64,000 nt of DNA from Antitrichia curtipendula. Its lineage: Eukaryota; Streptophyta; Bryopsida; Hypnales; Leucodontaceae. The DNA is taken from contig OX579633.1 of the NCBI GenBank assembly GCA_951230915.1, positions 3,906,001 to 3,970,000 of the forward strand. The letters are read 5' to 3'. The notes under the pieces were generated by a model, which had not been told where the DNA came from, made no database searches, and saw only the letters and a program-made list of their open reading frames with translations. Below are positions 1 through 20,176 of the stretch, one piece after another. The position numbers and the translations under genes were made by a program. Within the stretch, counting starts at the first letter, position 1. Each line of letters starts with the position of its first letter.

Positions 1-39
1 ATACTGGGCATGTCATAAAAACATGGGTTTCTTCTAGTA
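1..39 (+). mobile_element. right-end relic of a CACTA-like element
   Basis: The window opens with a segment ending in ATGGGTTTCTTCTAGTA. This resembles the right terminus of the CACTA elements further along (CACGGGTTTCTTATAGTG), with the last G lost. Only the edge is visible, so its length and partner end are unknown. It is called from similarity to the two complete copies at 21853-23083 and 56355-57628. Confidence 0.4.
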
Positions 40-2043
40 TACTGTTCTACATATTACAACATTGCTTCTTCCGATGTTCCTAACACTTGTATAGATGATT
101 GTGGCGAGTTTTCAACTTCTTCTCTACCAACTGCACCCATGCCTTTTTACAAACTTAATTCACCAATTGGAGACAATGGGAGTAGAGAGGTGTATTGCAA
201 CATCCTATCTACCATGGCATTTGCAACAATTGTTGAAACTCCTTTAGATTAAACTGGAGATACAACGTGTCCTTTTAAGATGGATCTGACTGTATAGTAC
301 TATTATATCATCCATCTTCATTGGTTTGACAATATTGTACGTGTTTCTCTATTATAGGAATATCCATCCTTGTTCGATGTCAAATTCATAGAGTCTAACA
401 TAGTGCATGTTGACAATGCTGACATGAATTCTATTGATGTTGGTGCACCTCCAATTTTGTCGATGTCTATTATATCATCTTCTACATCATTAGTGAGTTT
501 TGAAGGAACATAATTGAAGCTTTTTCAATGTCTACCTATCCCCATTAGATTAAATTCAGCTACTCTATAGGGCTGTGAGTTCCCCTGAGTTATTGGATTA
601 TGAGAGCTCGACCACAACAATAGTTTGATGTAGTAGAGCAACTACCATGTCAAATAATAATAATTTTTAATTTTTAATATATTATAAACTTATTATATTA
701 TTATTATTTTATTAATCTTTATTTTGGCTTGCACTATTTGGTTCAAAACATAAAAAACGGGCCTGAAACGGCCCTCCAATGCCCCCCCAAACATCTAATA
801 ACAAGCCCCATTTAGGCGTCACTCAAATAATTTGTCAAAATGTGTCTGCATATAGCCATTGTCATCATTGCTCAATGATGACGCCCCTGAGTTGATTGCT
901 CTTTCTTTCCCCTTTTACTAATTATGCTGGGTTACTTGATACCTTATTCTTTCCTCCAATGAATCACCTAATGATTGTAGTACCTTCTAAATTTTGTCAA
1001 TGTCACACTAATATTCGTCTGCGAATGACTACCATTGGATGATTGTCTTCCATGCGCAATACCTATGAGGATCTACATTTGGTTGACCTATCTATACTAT
1101 TCACCATCACCATCTTATCCATATACATCAATTTATATACAAATTGTATCCCAACCAATGCACCCTCTATGATGATGACTTCACTACTAACAAAACTGGT
1201 TTCTAAAATCCTAGGCACTGGCATTGTGATGCTTAATGTCACTAGTCCTCAATTTTGAAGTAGATACATTTGCACCATTTTTTTCAACTTTGTAGGTTTG
1301 CTCTTCAACTTGCCTTTTATTGAAAGCAAAAAAACCATCATTTTCATATTGACTATTTGCACTAGAAATGACTGTTTTGGAACAGTTTTAAGAAAACAAC
1401 ATAGTCATAAACCTATTGGCAATGAAGAAGGTAAAAATAGCTTAAAAGATCTAATTGTTATTAATAAAATCATTTAGCTACTTGGTTGGCTGGTTTGTTT
1501 AACCATTTTGAACTTATTGTGAATAAGCCTTTAGCTAATGAACCATCCTAATCCATTAGGGGTTAAAATGCAAATTGGAGTCCTCAACAATTAACAATCT
1601 AGTAAATAATATTTTTTTTAAATGTTGCCCTCTTGAGATTCTCTTCAACTATTTGATTTCTAACTTAATACTTCATTGCAACTTTTCAATTTGTTGCCAT
1701 CATACATTATTTTATATTGAATGTCAAAGTCTAATATAATAATCAAAGAAGACACCAAATTTTTTTTATTTCTTCTTCAAATGTTATAATCTTTTAATCT
1801 ATAAGTCCATTTTTCATAAAATATTCTAACAATATATATACAAGCTAAAAATAAGATCCTACCACAACATCCCAAAAAAATTGGAAATATTTTGATTTTT
1901 GGTTGATTGACTACGAATAGCCATTTTAAAGTGTTTTTTTTTGTTAAACACAATCATAGAATTTTACAAGTTTATTTTTGCTAATCCTTAAAAAATAATT
2001 GGAGTTATGTCTCTCTTAAAACACAATATTCAATAAGGCACTA
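40..2043. other. AT-rich intergenic DNA, no gene seen
   Basis: No reading frame here looks like a protein family or keeps codon structure. The sequence is low-GC with homopolymer runs and a short AT block near 660-720. I see no recognisable terminal repeats inside it. Confidence 0.5.
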
Positions 2044-2122
2044 TGGTCTTAGCTCAATGGCTTTGGCCTTGGCACACCAATGAGGTGGTCATAAGTACAA
2101 ATTCAAGTGTTGGCGGGTGCTT
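2044..2122 (+). repeat. tRNA-like (SINE head?) segment
   Basis: The start reads GGTCTTAGCTCAATGGC, a good match to a pol III A box (TAGCTCAATGG). About 55 bases later AAATTCAAGTGTTGG is a weak B-box match. No cloverleaf could be closed, so a tRNA-derived SINE relic is more likely than a tRNA gene. Evidence is limited to the two boxes and their spacing. Confidence 0.3.
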
Positions 2123-2258
2123 ATCACTATATTCTACATTTCCACCTAATTTTGGTTGGGAGTCAATTAACCTTGTTGTCATATGGAGGCTTGAGAATTT
2201 TTCTAGGGAAGGAACATGTCAATTTTCAAGCCGATTCTTTGAAGGGTCTACTTCTTAA

Positions 2259-3187
2259 TCCCTAAGGATTGGGAGTTTTTTTCAAGAGAAATTGTTGAAA
2301 ACTGCCATTTTAAAGTGCATTGCCTAAAATTGAAAATGAAACCTTTTTTTTAACTTCAACCCTATGCAGATATAGTAGATTACTGTAAAAATGCATTGCA
2401 AAAATTTTAGCCCATTTGACCACTCAGATTGAAAGATTATAATGTTTGAAGTGAATTTTTTTTTTCTTCATTCCTGCAAAACAAAGTCAATACACTTTGA
2501 ACCTTCTTGGAGTAAATTTTTTGCTCTTGGTGAATTTACCTCTCTACCATTAAGTTCTAAATTTTGTTAGGTACACTCATGAAAATTTTAGAAGCAAATG
2601 TGGAATCTAGCTTACTCTAAATCACCCTACAATGCTACAAAATTAAGTGAACCAAAAATACACTAGTCATTTTTTGATGATTTCTTGTGCAATGACAAAA
2701 AAATTTATTTGAAATCCAAATGGAGAAAAGTTAGAGACAAACATTTAGAATATATGTGAAAATTTTCAATAAGTTTGGCTTCACATATTGTAAGATGATA
2801 GGGCTTAAAGTTAGAAGAAAATGTTTTCCTCAAAACCACCCGGATATAGCTAACAAAGTTTTACTTGTCTTAGAAAATGAATTGAGAACTAAAAGTAATT
2901 TATTTTTAACAATTTTATGCCATATTTTATACATGTCAAATTTCAAAATTCAATGAGGAGTTTAGCAAAAGATGCTCAAATGATGCTCGAATTGTCTGAA
3001 TTTTCTATTCTAAGGAAAAGCATAACTTTAGATCTAAGCATCCTATCAAAAAATTTCAAAATTCTCATAAAAGAGGTGAATGTTCCTATCTTTTGTCAAA
3101 ATTTGAGAGCATCCATTAAAATTGCTTTAGTATGATCCTACCCGAGTTTTTAAGTGTCCATTAAACGGACAATTGGTCCTTTAGGAA
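2259..3187 (+). mobile_element. TTAA-flanked piggyBac-like MITE, copy A (929 bp)
   Basis: The element is bounded by TTAA at 2255-2258 and TTAA at 3188-3191. Its ends are TCCCTAAGGATTG and, read inwards from the right, TTCCTAAAGGACC. The subterminal AAAACTGCCATTT and an internal tract about CAGATTG are shared with copies B and E. The length is nearly identical to copy E (930 bp). There is no credible transposase ORF, so it is non-autonomous. TTAA target duplications with ends starting CCC are the signature of the piggyBac superfamily; assignment is inferred from that. Confidence 0.65.
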
Positions 3188-3232
3188 TTAACATCCATGA
3201 GTATTTTTTTTAAGTAGATGATGTCACATAAT

Positions 3233-3606
3233 ACCAAAAATGATGATTTCCACAGTCATTAGCTTGGCATTTAAGGGTTAACCTAGAAATGACGCCGTAG
3301 ATGTCTTTTGTCCAATGAATGAAAGAGAATTATTCTGTATAGGAGAGAAGTGCAGCTATTAATCCTTGGAATTTTGTTGTGAAAAGGGGAGGTCTTCTAG
3401 AGTAGTTTGACTTCTAATGAGTGCTTTTACATTTCTTTAAACCAATGATTTCTATAGTATTTAAAGGGATGATTTCCACAGTCACCAAACCATCCTTTAA
3501 GGATCAACCTTCTTCTTCTAAAAACACAATAATTTAGTCTATTTGGCATTAATATGAAAAAATTTAAAAAAAAACTGAGTTAGATAAGTCAAATGAATGC
3601 AAAATG
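3233..3606 (+). repeat. dispersed repeat module R, copy 1
   Basis: The segment contains GATGATTTCCACAGTC followed by a TTAAGGGTTAA-like string, then GTCCAATGAATG, GAAGTGCAGCTATT and AGTAGTTTGACTTC. The same ordered blocks recur at 4507-4815 and partly at 24555-24670. It directly follows copy A. The arrangement A-R1-B-R2 looks like an old tandem duplication of a ~1.3 kb unit. Confidence 0.6.
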
Positions 3607-3635
3607 AATTTCAGGGTTAATCTTCTTCTTCTTAA

Positions 3636-4502
3636 CCCCTAAAGGATTGAGGCCTTTTCTCCATCACAACACATTCAAAACTGCCACTTCTATTGCAAAG
3701 AGCAAAAAAATTTAAAAATTGTTTTCTTTTGCACATTTGATTGTAGGATCTTATAATAGACTAGTAGAAGAATGTATATAAGAAATTTCAAAAACTTTGA
3801 CTGCATAGATTGCAAGATATTTGCATCCAAAGTGAAGAAAACAAATTTTTTTGCACCTTGCTTGATAATAATTTTTCGCTTTGAATCTTCTTAACTTCAA
3901 TTTTTTGTACTATTGATTTTGACTTTCTAAGTTTTTATGTTGAAAACTTGAGTTGAGAATCTAGTAATAAAAATTCAAGAAAAAAACACTTAATTTTTAT
4001 TCATTAAAAAATTATTAAGTAGAAGTAGGTTCAAGATTGAGGGAAAAATTAAATCATTAATATCTCTAAGATAAAATTAAAATACAATAATTCCAATAGT
4101 GAGATTGTTCTAGCAAACAAATGCAACCCTATGTAATGAATTTTCTAAGATGCTTAGATTGCCTGAAAAGCTAAGATTGTCCATAACTTTCTCATCACTA
4201 TTCTAAATAGAATGAATCAAAGATTCAAATGTAGACAAAAATATATAATTTTAGGAAAAAAAAACTAAATTTTGTATTTTGACTTTTTCTGATTTTTTTT
4301 GTTGCCCGCCAACCTCCATTTTTGACTTATTGTACCATAATTTTTTCTCTTGGGCACTAATTGAAATGAAAATTATATATCCACAATGCTCTTGCAAAAC
4401 CACACATCCTCAAAAATTCAAAATTTTTTACTAAAAATTGAGGTCATAGGAACCTACCCAAACCCAAATTATCCCATGAGGGGACAAACAGTCCTTTAGG
4501 GG
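3636..4502 (+). mobile_element. TTAA-flanked piggyBac-like MITE, copy B (867 bp)
   Basis: TTAA at 3632-3635 and 4503-4506 flank ends CCCCTAAAGGATTG and (inward from the right) CCCCTAAAGGACTG. Subterminal AAAACTGCCACTTC and an inner right segment (CCCATGAGGGGACAAAC) match copy D in reverse orientation. Copy D has exactly the same length between TTAA sites. No transposase is encoded. Confidence 0.72.
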
Positions 4503-4506
4503 TTAA

Positions 4507-4815
4507 TTCATAAACGTGAAAGATGTTTTCTGGCCAATGAATGACAAAGAATCTCTCTATGTAGGAAAGAAGTGCAACTATTCATCCTCCAAATTTTGTG
4601 AGAAAAGGAAAGGTCTTATATAGTAGTTTGACTTCCAATGAGTGCTTTTGCATTTTTTTAAGCTAACAATTCAGACGGTGCCCAAACAGATGATTTCCAC
4701 GGTGGCCAGCTTGTCCTTTAAGGGTTAAAACACAAGAATCCAGTCTGTCTGGCTTTCATACGAAATTTTTTTTTCTCAAACTGAGTCAGATGAGTCCGTC
4801 AAATGACCGACTGCA
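4507..4815 (+). repeat. dispersed repeat module R, copy 2
   Basis: The blocks GCCAATGAATGACA, GAAGTGCAACTATTCATCC, AGTAGTTTGACTTCC, GATGATTTCCACGGTG, CTTTAAGGGTTAAAAC and ACTGAGTCAGATGAGTC occur in the same order as in copy 1. It directly follows copy B. Confidence 0.6.
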
Positions 4816-5115
4816 AAAGGGTGGTACTGCAGTAGAAATGTATCACGGTCTGATTCACAGCTGTACTATTCATGCGGCTGTGAATACAATTGTGTGAACC
4901 TCAAAAAGTTTGTCTAAATTGTTGAAAATGGTGTTGACACTGCATTCAAAAGAGTCTCGGAGCCAAGTCCGCCGAGCAACTCTGAAGCGACGTTTTTATT
5001 TCCGGCGGTCAACATCTCCGTTTGTCAACTACTTTTTCTGTCACGAGCATGTTCAACTTATGTCACAATTGACGTCCCTTAAGTTACTTCCATTGCCGGA
5101 GGGATATGAGGACAC

Positions 5116-5245
5116 GGCCGGGGTGAACTGCGTGACCCCCTCGCTCATTTTACAAAGCACAAAACAGGGGGCTTTTTTTTTATATGCACCCCTGGATGCA
5201 CTTTGGCAGGACGAGCCGGAGCGAGGGGGCCAGTTCACCCCGGCC
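5116..5245. repeat. GC-rich foldback element (130 bp)
   Basis: The left arm GGCCGGGGTGAACTG plus CCCCCTCGCTC (5 bases between) is the inverse of the right arm ending GGGGGCCAGTTCACCCCGGCC at 5219-5245. A diverged third copy of the same motif (GGGGGTCAATTCACCCTGGCC) lies at about 5705-5725. It contrasts sharply with its AT-rich surroundings. It is probably a small MITE or remnant inverted-repeat end. Confidence 0.55.
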
Positions 5246-5948
5246 TGAGGACACTGGGTCCCAACTTTTTTCCACTCAGATCTTTGGATTCAAGGTGATC
5301 CATGGAATCCACTCCAGGTGATGCTTGGGATCTTGCGTATTTAGAGTCCTTCATGAATGATCTGACCCAATGACCTCTCGGAGGCTGTCGTTTCCTTTCA
5401 CTTTGGAATAAAACCTTTAGCGGAGTCAAAGAGAAAGTACATTTAAAAAATTGAATAGTCTGAGATGAACAGAGCTTATGAAAACAGAGAATCATTGTTC
5501 ATTCTTCAGAATAAGCCACCTACCAGCACCAGTTTCATCCAGTTTCTTTTCTTCAATAAGGAGTCCAAAATAATGCCTTCTCTTTGACTTTTTTTATTCA
5601 CTCTCCGTGACTGACAAGCTAGGTGCTTCCATTCCATTCCATTTCAAAAAAAATTCTTATGTTGCAAATAAAAAATTCCTGTGTTTGCCCCAGCGGGGCA
5701 ATAAGGGGGTCAATTCACCCTGGCCATTCTCACCATGCCTCATTTTTAAAATTGTATCAATAAAAACAGAAATTTGAAATAACCGTCGGTAGGATAGAAA
5801 ACCATGGGGTCGGGGTCAAACGGAGTGAATGTTGTAGGAAACCGAGGGGATGGGTGTCCGACACGTACCTTTAGACCACAGTCTCACACGTATTGACGGG
5901 TCTGGACGGGAATTCAACAAGGGTCGAAGTCACCGCATCGGCCTCCTT
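5246..5948. other. intergenic, no gene seen
   Basis: This is a mixed-composition stretch between the foldback element and the presumed aquaporin promoter. Small ORFs on both strands overlap each other and lack family features. The only notable item is the third copy of the GC-rich motif near 5705-5725. Confidence 0.4.
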
Positions 5949-5953
5949 TATAA
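5949..5953 (+). promoter_or_regulatory. candidate TATA box of the aquaporin gene
   Basis: TTTATAAG lies where base composition rises to gene-like levels, upstream of the XIP coding exon. A start site about 30 bases downstream would give a leader of roughly 850 bases, which might contain an intron. This rests on position and motif only. Confidence 0.25.
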
Positions 5954-6600
5954 GTTACTTTGCTTACTCCGCTCGATGTCATGTCATGTCTTCCGTTCCT
6001 TCCGCGTGAGTCAGTTGTACTCTCATGTACTAATCGTTGTTTGACTTCTAGAAGACGTACAAGTTGGCTTCTGCAAACAAGTTTCTCATTAGTATGCATG
6101 TCAGATCACACGACCTACTTCAAAACCTCACTCCCAAAAGCTTTAGTTGTTTCTCGGTCATCATGCGGCCTGGATGATTTTTGCGCGTAGCAAAGAGGGT
6201 TTGAAAACTCCTTGATGGACTAGCTCAAGGTGGAAGTTCCTCCTCAATACATCTACACGACGCTATCTAAATGGGAGTTCACGTCACTATACGGAACCCG
6301 TTCCTCTTCAGGATCGGTGTGGTGCAACCGTTGTTGGCAAGAAGAATCTGAATTTCAGTGTACAGCGAAGGATTATTGGTTACCTACAAGGGGGTTCTTG
6401 AGAAGAGACGTACCTTTTGTCTTGGAGGCTCCATTTAGAAATAATTGGCTTGTACTGGTTGTACTCCAGTCCTGCCAGCTGCAACCGACTCGTGTTTCTG
6501 GATTCAGTCCCTCGTGATCACGCTACTGCAAACCGGCGACGGTATTCATTCTCCTTACGCATCGATATGCAAGTACTGGCGAGCGAAAATTAGCATTTTG

Positions 6601-6729
6601 ATGGAGACGAATATGGCTTCAACTTCAAGTGGGGGCTCTGGAGCTGATGCACACATAGGCAGAGGTTCCTACAATCGCACAGGCTCCAGCACTCGGTACA
6701 AGTTCGCTCCACTGAAGTCGATCTTCTAA
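6601..6729 (+). CDS. possible upstream ORF in the aquaporin leader (42 codons)
   Basis: An ATG-initiated frame of 42 codons, rich in Ser and Gly at its N-terminus and basic toward the end, finishes 105 bases before the XIP ATG. It has no recognised domain. It may be an uORF influencing translation of the channel, part of an alternative 5' exon, or chance. Nothing in the sequence decides between these. Confidence 0.18.
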   Translation: METNMASTSSGGSGADAHIGRGSYNRTGSSTRYKFAPLKSIF

Positions 6730-6834
6730 TGCTGTTTTAGAGTATTGTATTAATTCTAGCCGCAAGGATGACTTACCCTGGTGCATATTTCTTATCATAT
6801 ATTTCTGTGTATCAGAAGCATTACAATCAATCCG

Positions 6835-8409
6835 ATGGAGCATTTGCAAACGATAGAAAGTGGAATTCCGACGCATGACTGGGATAACATCAGACAATTC
6901 CAGTCGTCGAAGTGGGTCACAAGAAACGATTCGATGAAGGGTCAGTACGCAGGCAGCGTTGTAGACGAGGGGGTCACGAAGTCGTTGAAGCGTGGAGTGG
7001 GAGTGCACGATTACGGAAAAGTCGATGTACGTTGATCTCCTTGAACCCTTCTACATAAATTCTTCCTTAATGCTTTAAATCGTTTTCAAGCCGCAGTTAA
7101 CACCTGTGAATAAGGTGTCTCGAGACCTCTTCGAATGCCGAAATCCACCGTTTATGATTTGCGTCCAAGGCACCTTTTTTCTGTACATACGTACGCCAGC
7201 TGTCGTCTACAGGACAAACTTAGAGTAGAACAAGGACCAAGAGATTTTTCAGTGTACACACAAGCAACGAAATCAAGTAGATCGATCTGACCGGAAAAAC
7301 ATTATGACTATTTTGATCAGGTATGGAGGGCAGCGGCCGTGGAATTGGTGGCCACAGCGGGTTTTACCTTCCTGAGCATCACAGTATACCAGCAAAGCAG
7401 CAAAGGGTCAGTGGCAAGCCGAGCCTTCCTGCAAGCCGTCATCTACTCCCTGGCGATCCTAGCCGCTGCACCCATCTCCGGAGGCCATCTGAACCCTGCT
7501 ATCACCTTGACCACCTTCCTGACTGGTCAAGCCTCGCTAATCCGCAGTTTTCTCTACATCGTGGCTCAATGCGGTGGGGCCGTAGGTGGCGCTGCAGCCT
7601 TCCAGTTCTTGACCACCCAGGCCGAGCAAACCAAAAACTCCATGGGAGGCTGTCGGTTGCAGGCGTTCCCAATCGAGGGTGTGGCTATGGCAGCGACGTT
7701 GACTAACAAACAGGGGTTGGTGGCCGAAACCATCTTTACCATCATCATGCTCTTCGTCGTGTATGGAATCGGGTTTGACAAACGAAGCGTGGTGGTGACC
7801 TTTCCGATCCTCGCCCCTTTCATCATCGGTGGCGTCTTCGGCATTCTGATCTTCCTTTCCCAATGTCTGGGCTACACAGCTGCTATGAACCCCGCCAGAT
7901 GCTTGGGCCCTGCGGTGATATACAGGCGTGACTTATGGGACCACCTCTGCACCTTCACCATTGGTCCCGTGATAGCGGCCGCGGTGGTCGGCATCTTCCA
8001 GCTGCTGGTGCAACAAGCCAACAATGCCGAAGAGGGACCTGTGTTGCCACTGACTTTCTTCCAAGCCGTTATTCCCGATCACCAACGCCCAGGGTTCGGT
8101 CCTCGGTCCCCAAGCTTGATTTACCCCACCGAGGACACACCTCATTCGCAACAGCTCGGGCCAAATTTCCCAGTCACGAGTGAATTCCAGGCTTCAAGTG
8201 ACCTAAATCCTGCCAGTAAATATAGTCTCAACCTGCAGATCAAGGCATTTATGCAACCAAAAGGTTCTGAGAGTCGACGCGCCAGCGCCGCCAACATCGT
8301 GGATGCCGCGAGATTCGAGCAAAGGCAAATGCTACAACTGTATTCAAACTCGCACGGTTCATCGGACAGCGTGGTTCATCACACTGGTCATCCAGAAAAG
8401 GACAGATAA
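6835..8409 (+). CDS. XIP: X intrinsic protein (XIP) aquaporin, two exons
   Basis: This is a major intrinsic protein channel. Exon 1 is 6835-7026 (64 codons, ATG at 6835) and exon 2 is 7321-8409. The 294-bp GT-AG intron is phase 0 and joins HDYGKVD to VWRAAAVELVATAG. The protein is 426 aa. Two NPA half-helices are visible: SGGHLNPAIT (N122) and AAMNPARCLGPAV (N254). The NPARC motif (C258) and the GGC in loop C (residues 173-175) are hallmarks of the XIP subfamily. Counting 20 residues before the first NPA places Gln102 at selectivity-filter position H2; LE1 looks like Ala251 and the filter Arg is R257. Oddly, about 130 hydrophilic residues follow helix 6, including SRRASAAN (S386), a possible phosphorylation site. 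XIPs transport water and small solutes such as glycerol, urea or metalloids; the substrate here is not determined. It converges on the FAN-like gene. Confidence 0.88.
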
Positions 8410-9149
8410 CAATTACATTGGTAGCCATTTATATTCAGATATTCGATATTGGCATGCATAGGGACATCGGATCGGAGTCGAGTTGACTGCTCGGGGTATT
8501 ACCTGAAGATGGAGTTTTCGGAGCGTTACTAGGCGTTACTGACGGCCCGCCATTGGTGACATGAACAAAGGACGTGTCATCCTGTCCTATCTTGTTCAGT
8601 ACAATCATGACTAAATTGAGAACAGCAATTTTCTCCCAGTGTTCCGTGTTGTTGGTCACAAGTACTTCGTCTCCTCACCTCCGGTCAGATGAAGCATTGA
8701 CAAAGAATTTGAATGCGAACTGATCGCTAAGGTCGATCACGAACACTTCCACCAGAGTCAGTGTCGCTATCCTGTGTGTAACGCTCACCGTTAGAAGGTG
8801 AACTGTCGTGCCCTCTAGGTCCAGGTATTCCATCAAAGAGAATAAGCTTCATGCTGTAGATGTAGCACATGGAAAGCTTATGGTACAACCTCAGATTAGG
8901 CTTGGATAAACTTAGATATTACAATGAGGTGGATCTTTTAAGTATCATATGTTCACAGACGAGCAACAAATAGAGGTGTTCAAGATCACGACGTGCAACC
9001 ACATGTACAACAATGACAAAATAAGCAATGAGCAGAACAAAAGGAGTTACGAATGTTGAACCTTTAGAAACTTACATTGGAGCCGCTTGACCAATTAATG
9101 CGATCAGCACTACATATGTACATGTTTCATGTAAAAAAGAATGCAGGAT
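8410..9149. other. convergent 3' ends of XIP and FAN-like genes
   Basis: About 900 bases separate the two converging stop codons. The first part (to about 8800) keeps gene-like base composition and probably contains the XIP 3' UTR. A 74-codon frame on the minus strand at 8435-8659 shows no family features. No canonical AATAAA was seen on the plus strand; AATAAG at about 8838 is a possible signal. Confidence 0.4.
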
Positions 9150-9155
9150 TGTTTA
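9150..9155 (-). terminator. candidate polyadenylation signal of the FAN-like gene
   Basis: AATAATAAAC read on the minus strand lies about 160 bases beyond the stop codon at 9315-9317. It contains AATAAA. Position and motif fit a 3' UTR end. Confidence 0.4.
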
Positions 9156-9314
9156 TTATTCCCAACAAGTTTCCACAACAATAGAATGATCTCTCACAAA
9201 TAACCTCTTCATGTAAACTGCATACCTCTCTACTCTCATGAATATCTACGAGGAAATAACCATTTGATTTGTATAAATATGGACCTACAAGGCATTTTAA
9301 AATGCCTAATTCAC

Positions 9315-18414
<9,100 letters not shown>

Positions 18415-19560
18415 TTCTAATCACAATGTCTACTGCCCGACACTCTGTTTAATATGATGTAATACAACTGCCTTTCAGCATTCTAATTCACATAAGTGCA
18501 CTATTTTAATAAGTCTTCACAGTCTTATGAACAAGTGTAAGGACAAGCCACTTCGAGGTTGTCTCGATATATTCATATACAACACTTCCTGCACACAAGA
18601 GATTCAAATTTAGAACCTGTTCATTCACGTCACTTATAGAAACTAAATTCAACTACTGTATAAGAAATGTGGATCTTCTTGAAATCTGATAAACACCTCT
18701 ACATGAAGTCAACCCTAAGTTCAGGTAGCCTCATAGAGAGCACACACAGAAAGCACCAGGATCCAACAAGACACCAAGATCCAAGCAGAAGGATGCTTCT
18801 ACAAGCTCAGTTCTCTACCAAGAGAACGAAGTATTGCTACACCTGAGAAAGGCACCAAAAACAGAATGCAAGCTGGAGTGTACTCGAGCGAGAACAATCG
18901 CTTCTAGTTTCGACTGAAGCCAAATGTGCATCAACTGATCTATCAACATAATGAAAAACTGCACAACCATACCGATCCTCTACAGTACTTAGCATCACAA
19001 AATTCAAATCTACAATCAGAAAAGGAATTAAATTCAAACCCCCGCCACTCCCCCTCCGAATGCATCACCTAATCACGAATTACTTTTCTTCACTACACTC
19101 GAATCCATAAATGCTGGATCAGACCAAATCAAAATAGACACTCATCGAAACTTTCTCGCAGAAGAACTACCGTAAGCTCCACACGCCACACCTAGCAACC
19201 GAGGAAGAGAATGCCGCTCTTCTGACCTTCAAAATTCCCTTATTCCAACCTGAATAAAGGAAAAATCATTCTTGAAACTCTGTGAACAACAGGAACAAAC
19301 CCCGACGGAGCTGTCGCTTCCGAAGCTGCGTTCGTAATCGCCAAATTTGGATTTTCTGCCGATCATTTTTTGCAAAGGAGAGATGAAGCTACTTGCGGAG
19401 CTGAAGCTATGACCGAATCCTTAACCGTGGTTAGGTCTCGTGATCGCGGGTGGTTACCGTAAATGAGAACGGCGGGCGCAAGAGGCAGTAGTAAATTCGT
19501 ACGTTTGTTCAAAGATTCTCCATCTCTTTGAGGGATGAATATGCGTCTGTTCGTTCAAGA
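18415..19560 (-). other. 5' leader and promoter region of the FAN-like gene
   Basis: This stretch lies upstream of the ATG at 18414. It keeps moderate GC, rising around 19290-19510, which could be a non-coding first exon or promoter. TAG precedes AA-ATG, so a spliced 5' UTR joining there is possible. A 66-codon minus-strand frame (18837-19037) has no family features. Confidence 0.35.
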
Positions 19561-19697
19561 CTTCGTCAGCTATATGGTACGGTAATCGCACTTATCGCAG
19601 TCAGTCCAGGGATTAGTAACTGACTGTAAGTTAGTCAAGTTCGTTATGACTAAAGTGATGAGCCTGCGGCAGAGTCCTTAGGGCCAGCTTAGCCATT

Positions 19698-19736
19698 ACC
19701 CGCCTGGAGGTCCAGTTCTGGACCCTCCAGGCGGGT
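19698..19736. repeat. near-perfect 39-bp hairpin
   Basis: ACCCGCCTGGAGGTCCAG is followed, after TT, by CTGGACCCTCCAGGCGGGT, its inverse apart from one extra base in the right arm. Related CTGGAGG, TCTAG and GGACC strings continue to about 19960 and recur at 24040-24150, suggesting a small dispersed element. Confidence 0.55.
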
Positions 19737-20176
19737 CTCCATTGCCTAACTACTCCAGGCACGGGAGGGTGCTTGAGCCTGTATAGTGCAGTAAATTTTG
19801 GAATAGCTACCAATCAAATGTGCAACTTTTAAAAGCATCTTGACCTGAAATTTGTTTTTAAGCTGCAAATAGCCTATCCAATGGATCCTCCGGCCCCTCC
19901 AGGTCTGTAATTCCACTTTCCTCGGACCGGAGGCTAGAGGTCTAGTTTGGAGGTCTAGCTGCTAATGGAGTTTGGCTCTTACATGTGAGCCCGGTGGGCA
20001 GAAAAAGCAACTAAAAGACAAGAACAGTGCCATTGATGATCGGTAAGCGTGGAAGTAGGAGAGTGAGTTCCACCGATATCATTGTATTATAAACTGTAGA
20101 AAGGGCATAAAAATGCTTTCTATATTTCAACCATGTTGACTCTTCCCACCCACCGATAGATGTAAGGAGGCCCTTA

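Noticed and set aside
6625..7008. 127-codon minus-strand frame
   Set aside because: It overlaps the aquaporin first coding exon, whose splice phase and family match are clear; the minus frame has no family features.
7323..7863. Other-frame ORFs across aquaporin exon 2
   Set aside because: They are shadows of the GC-rich XIP exon. The first starts at an ATG overlapping the acceptor and loses the MIP motifs.
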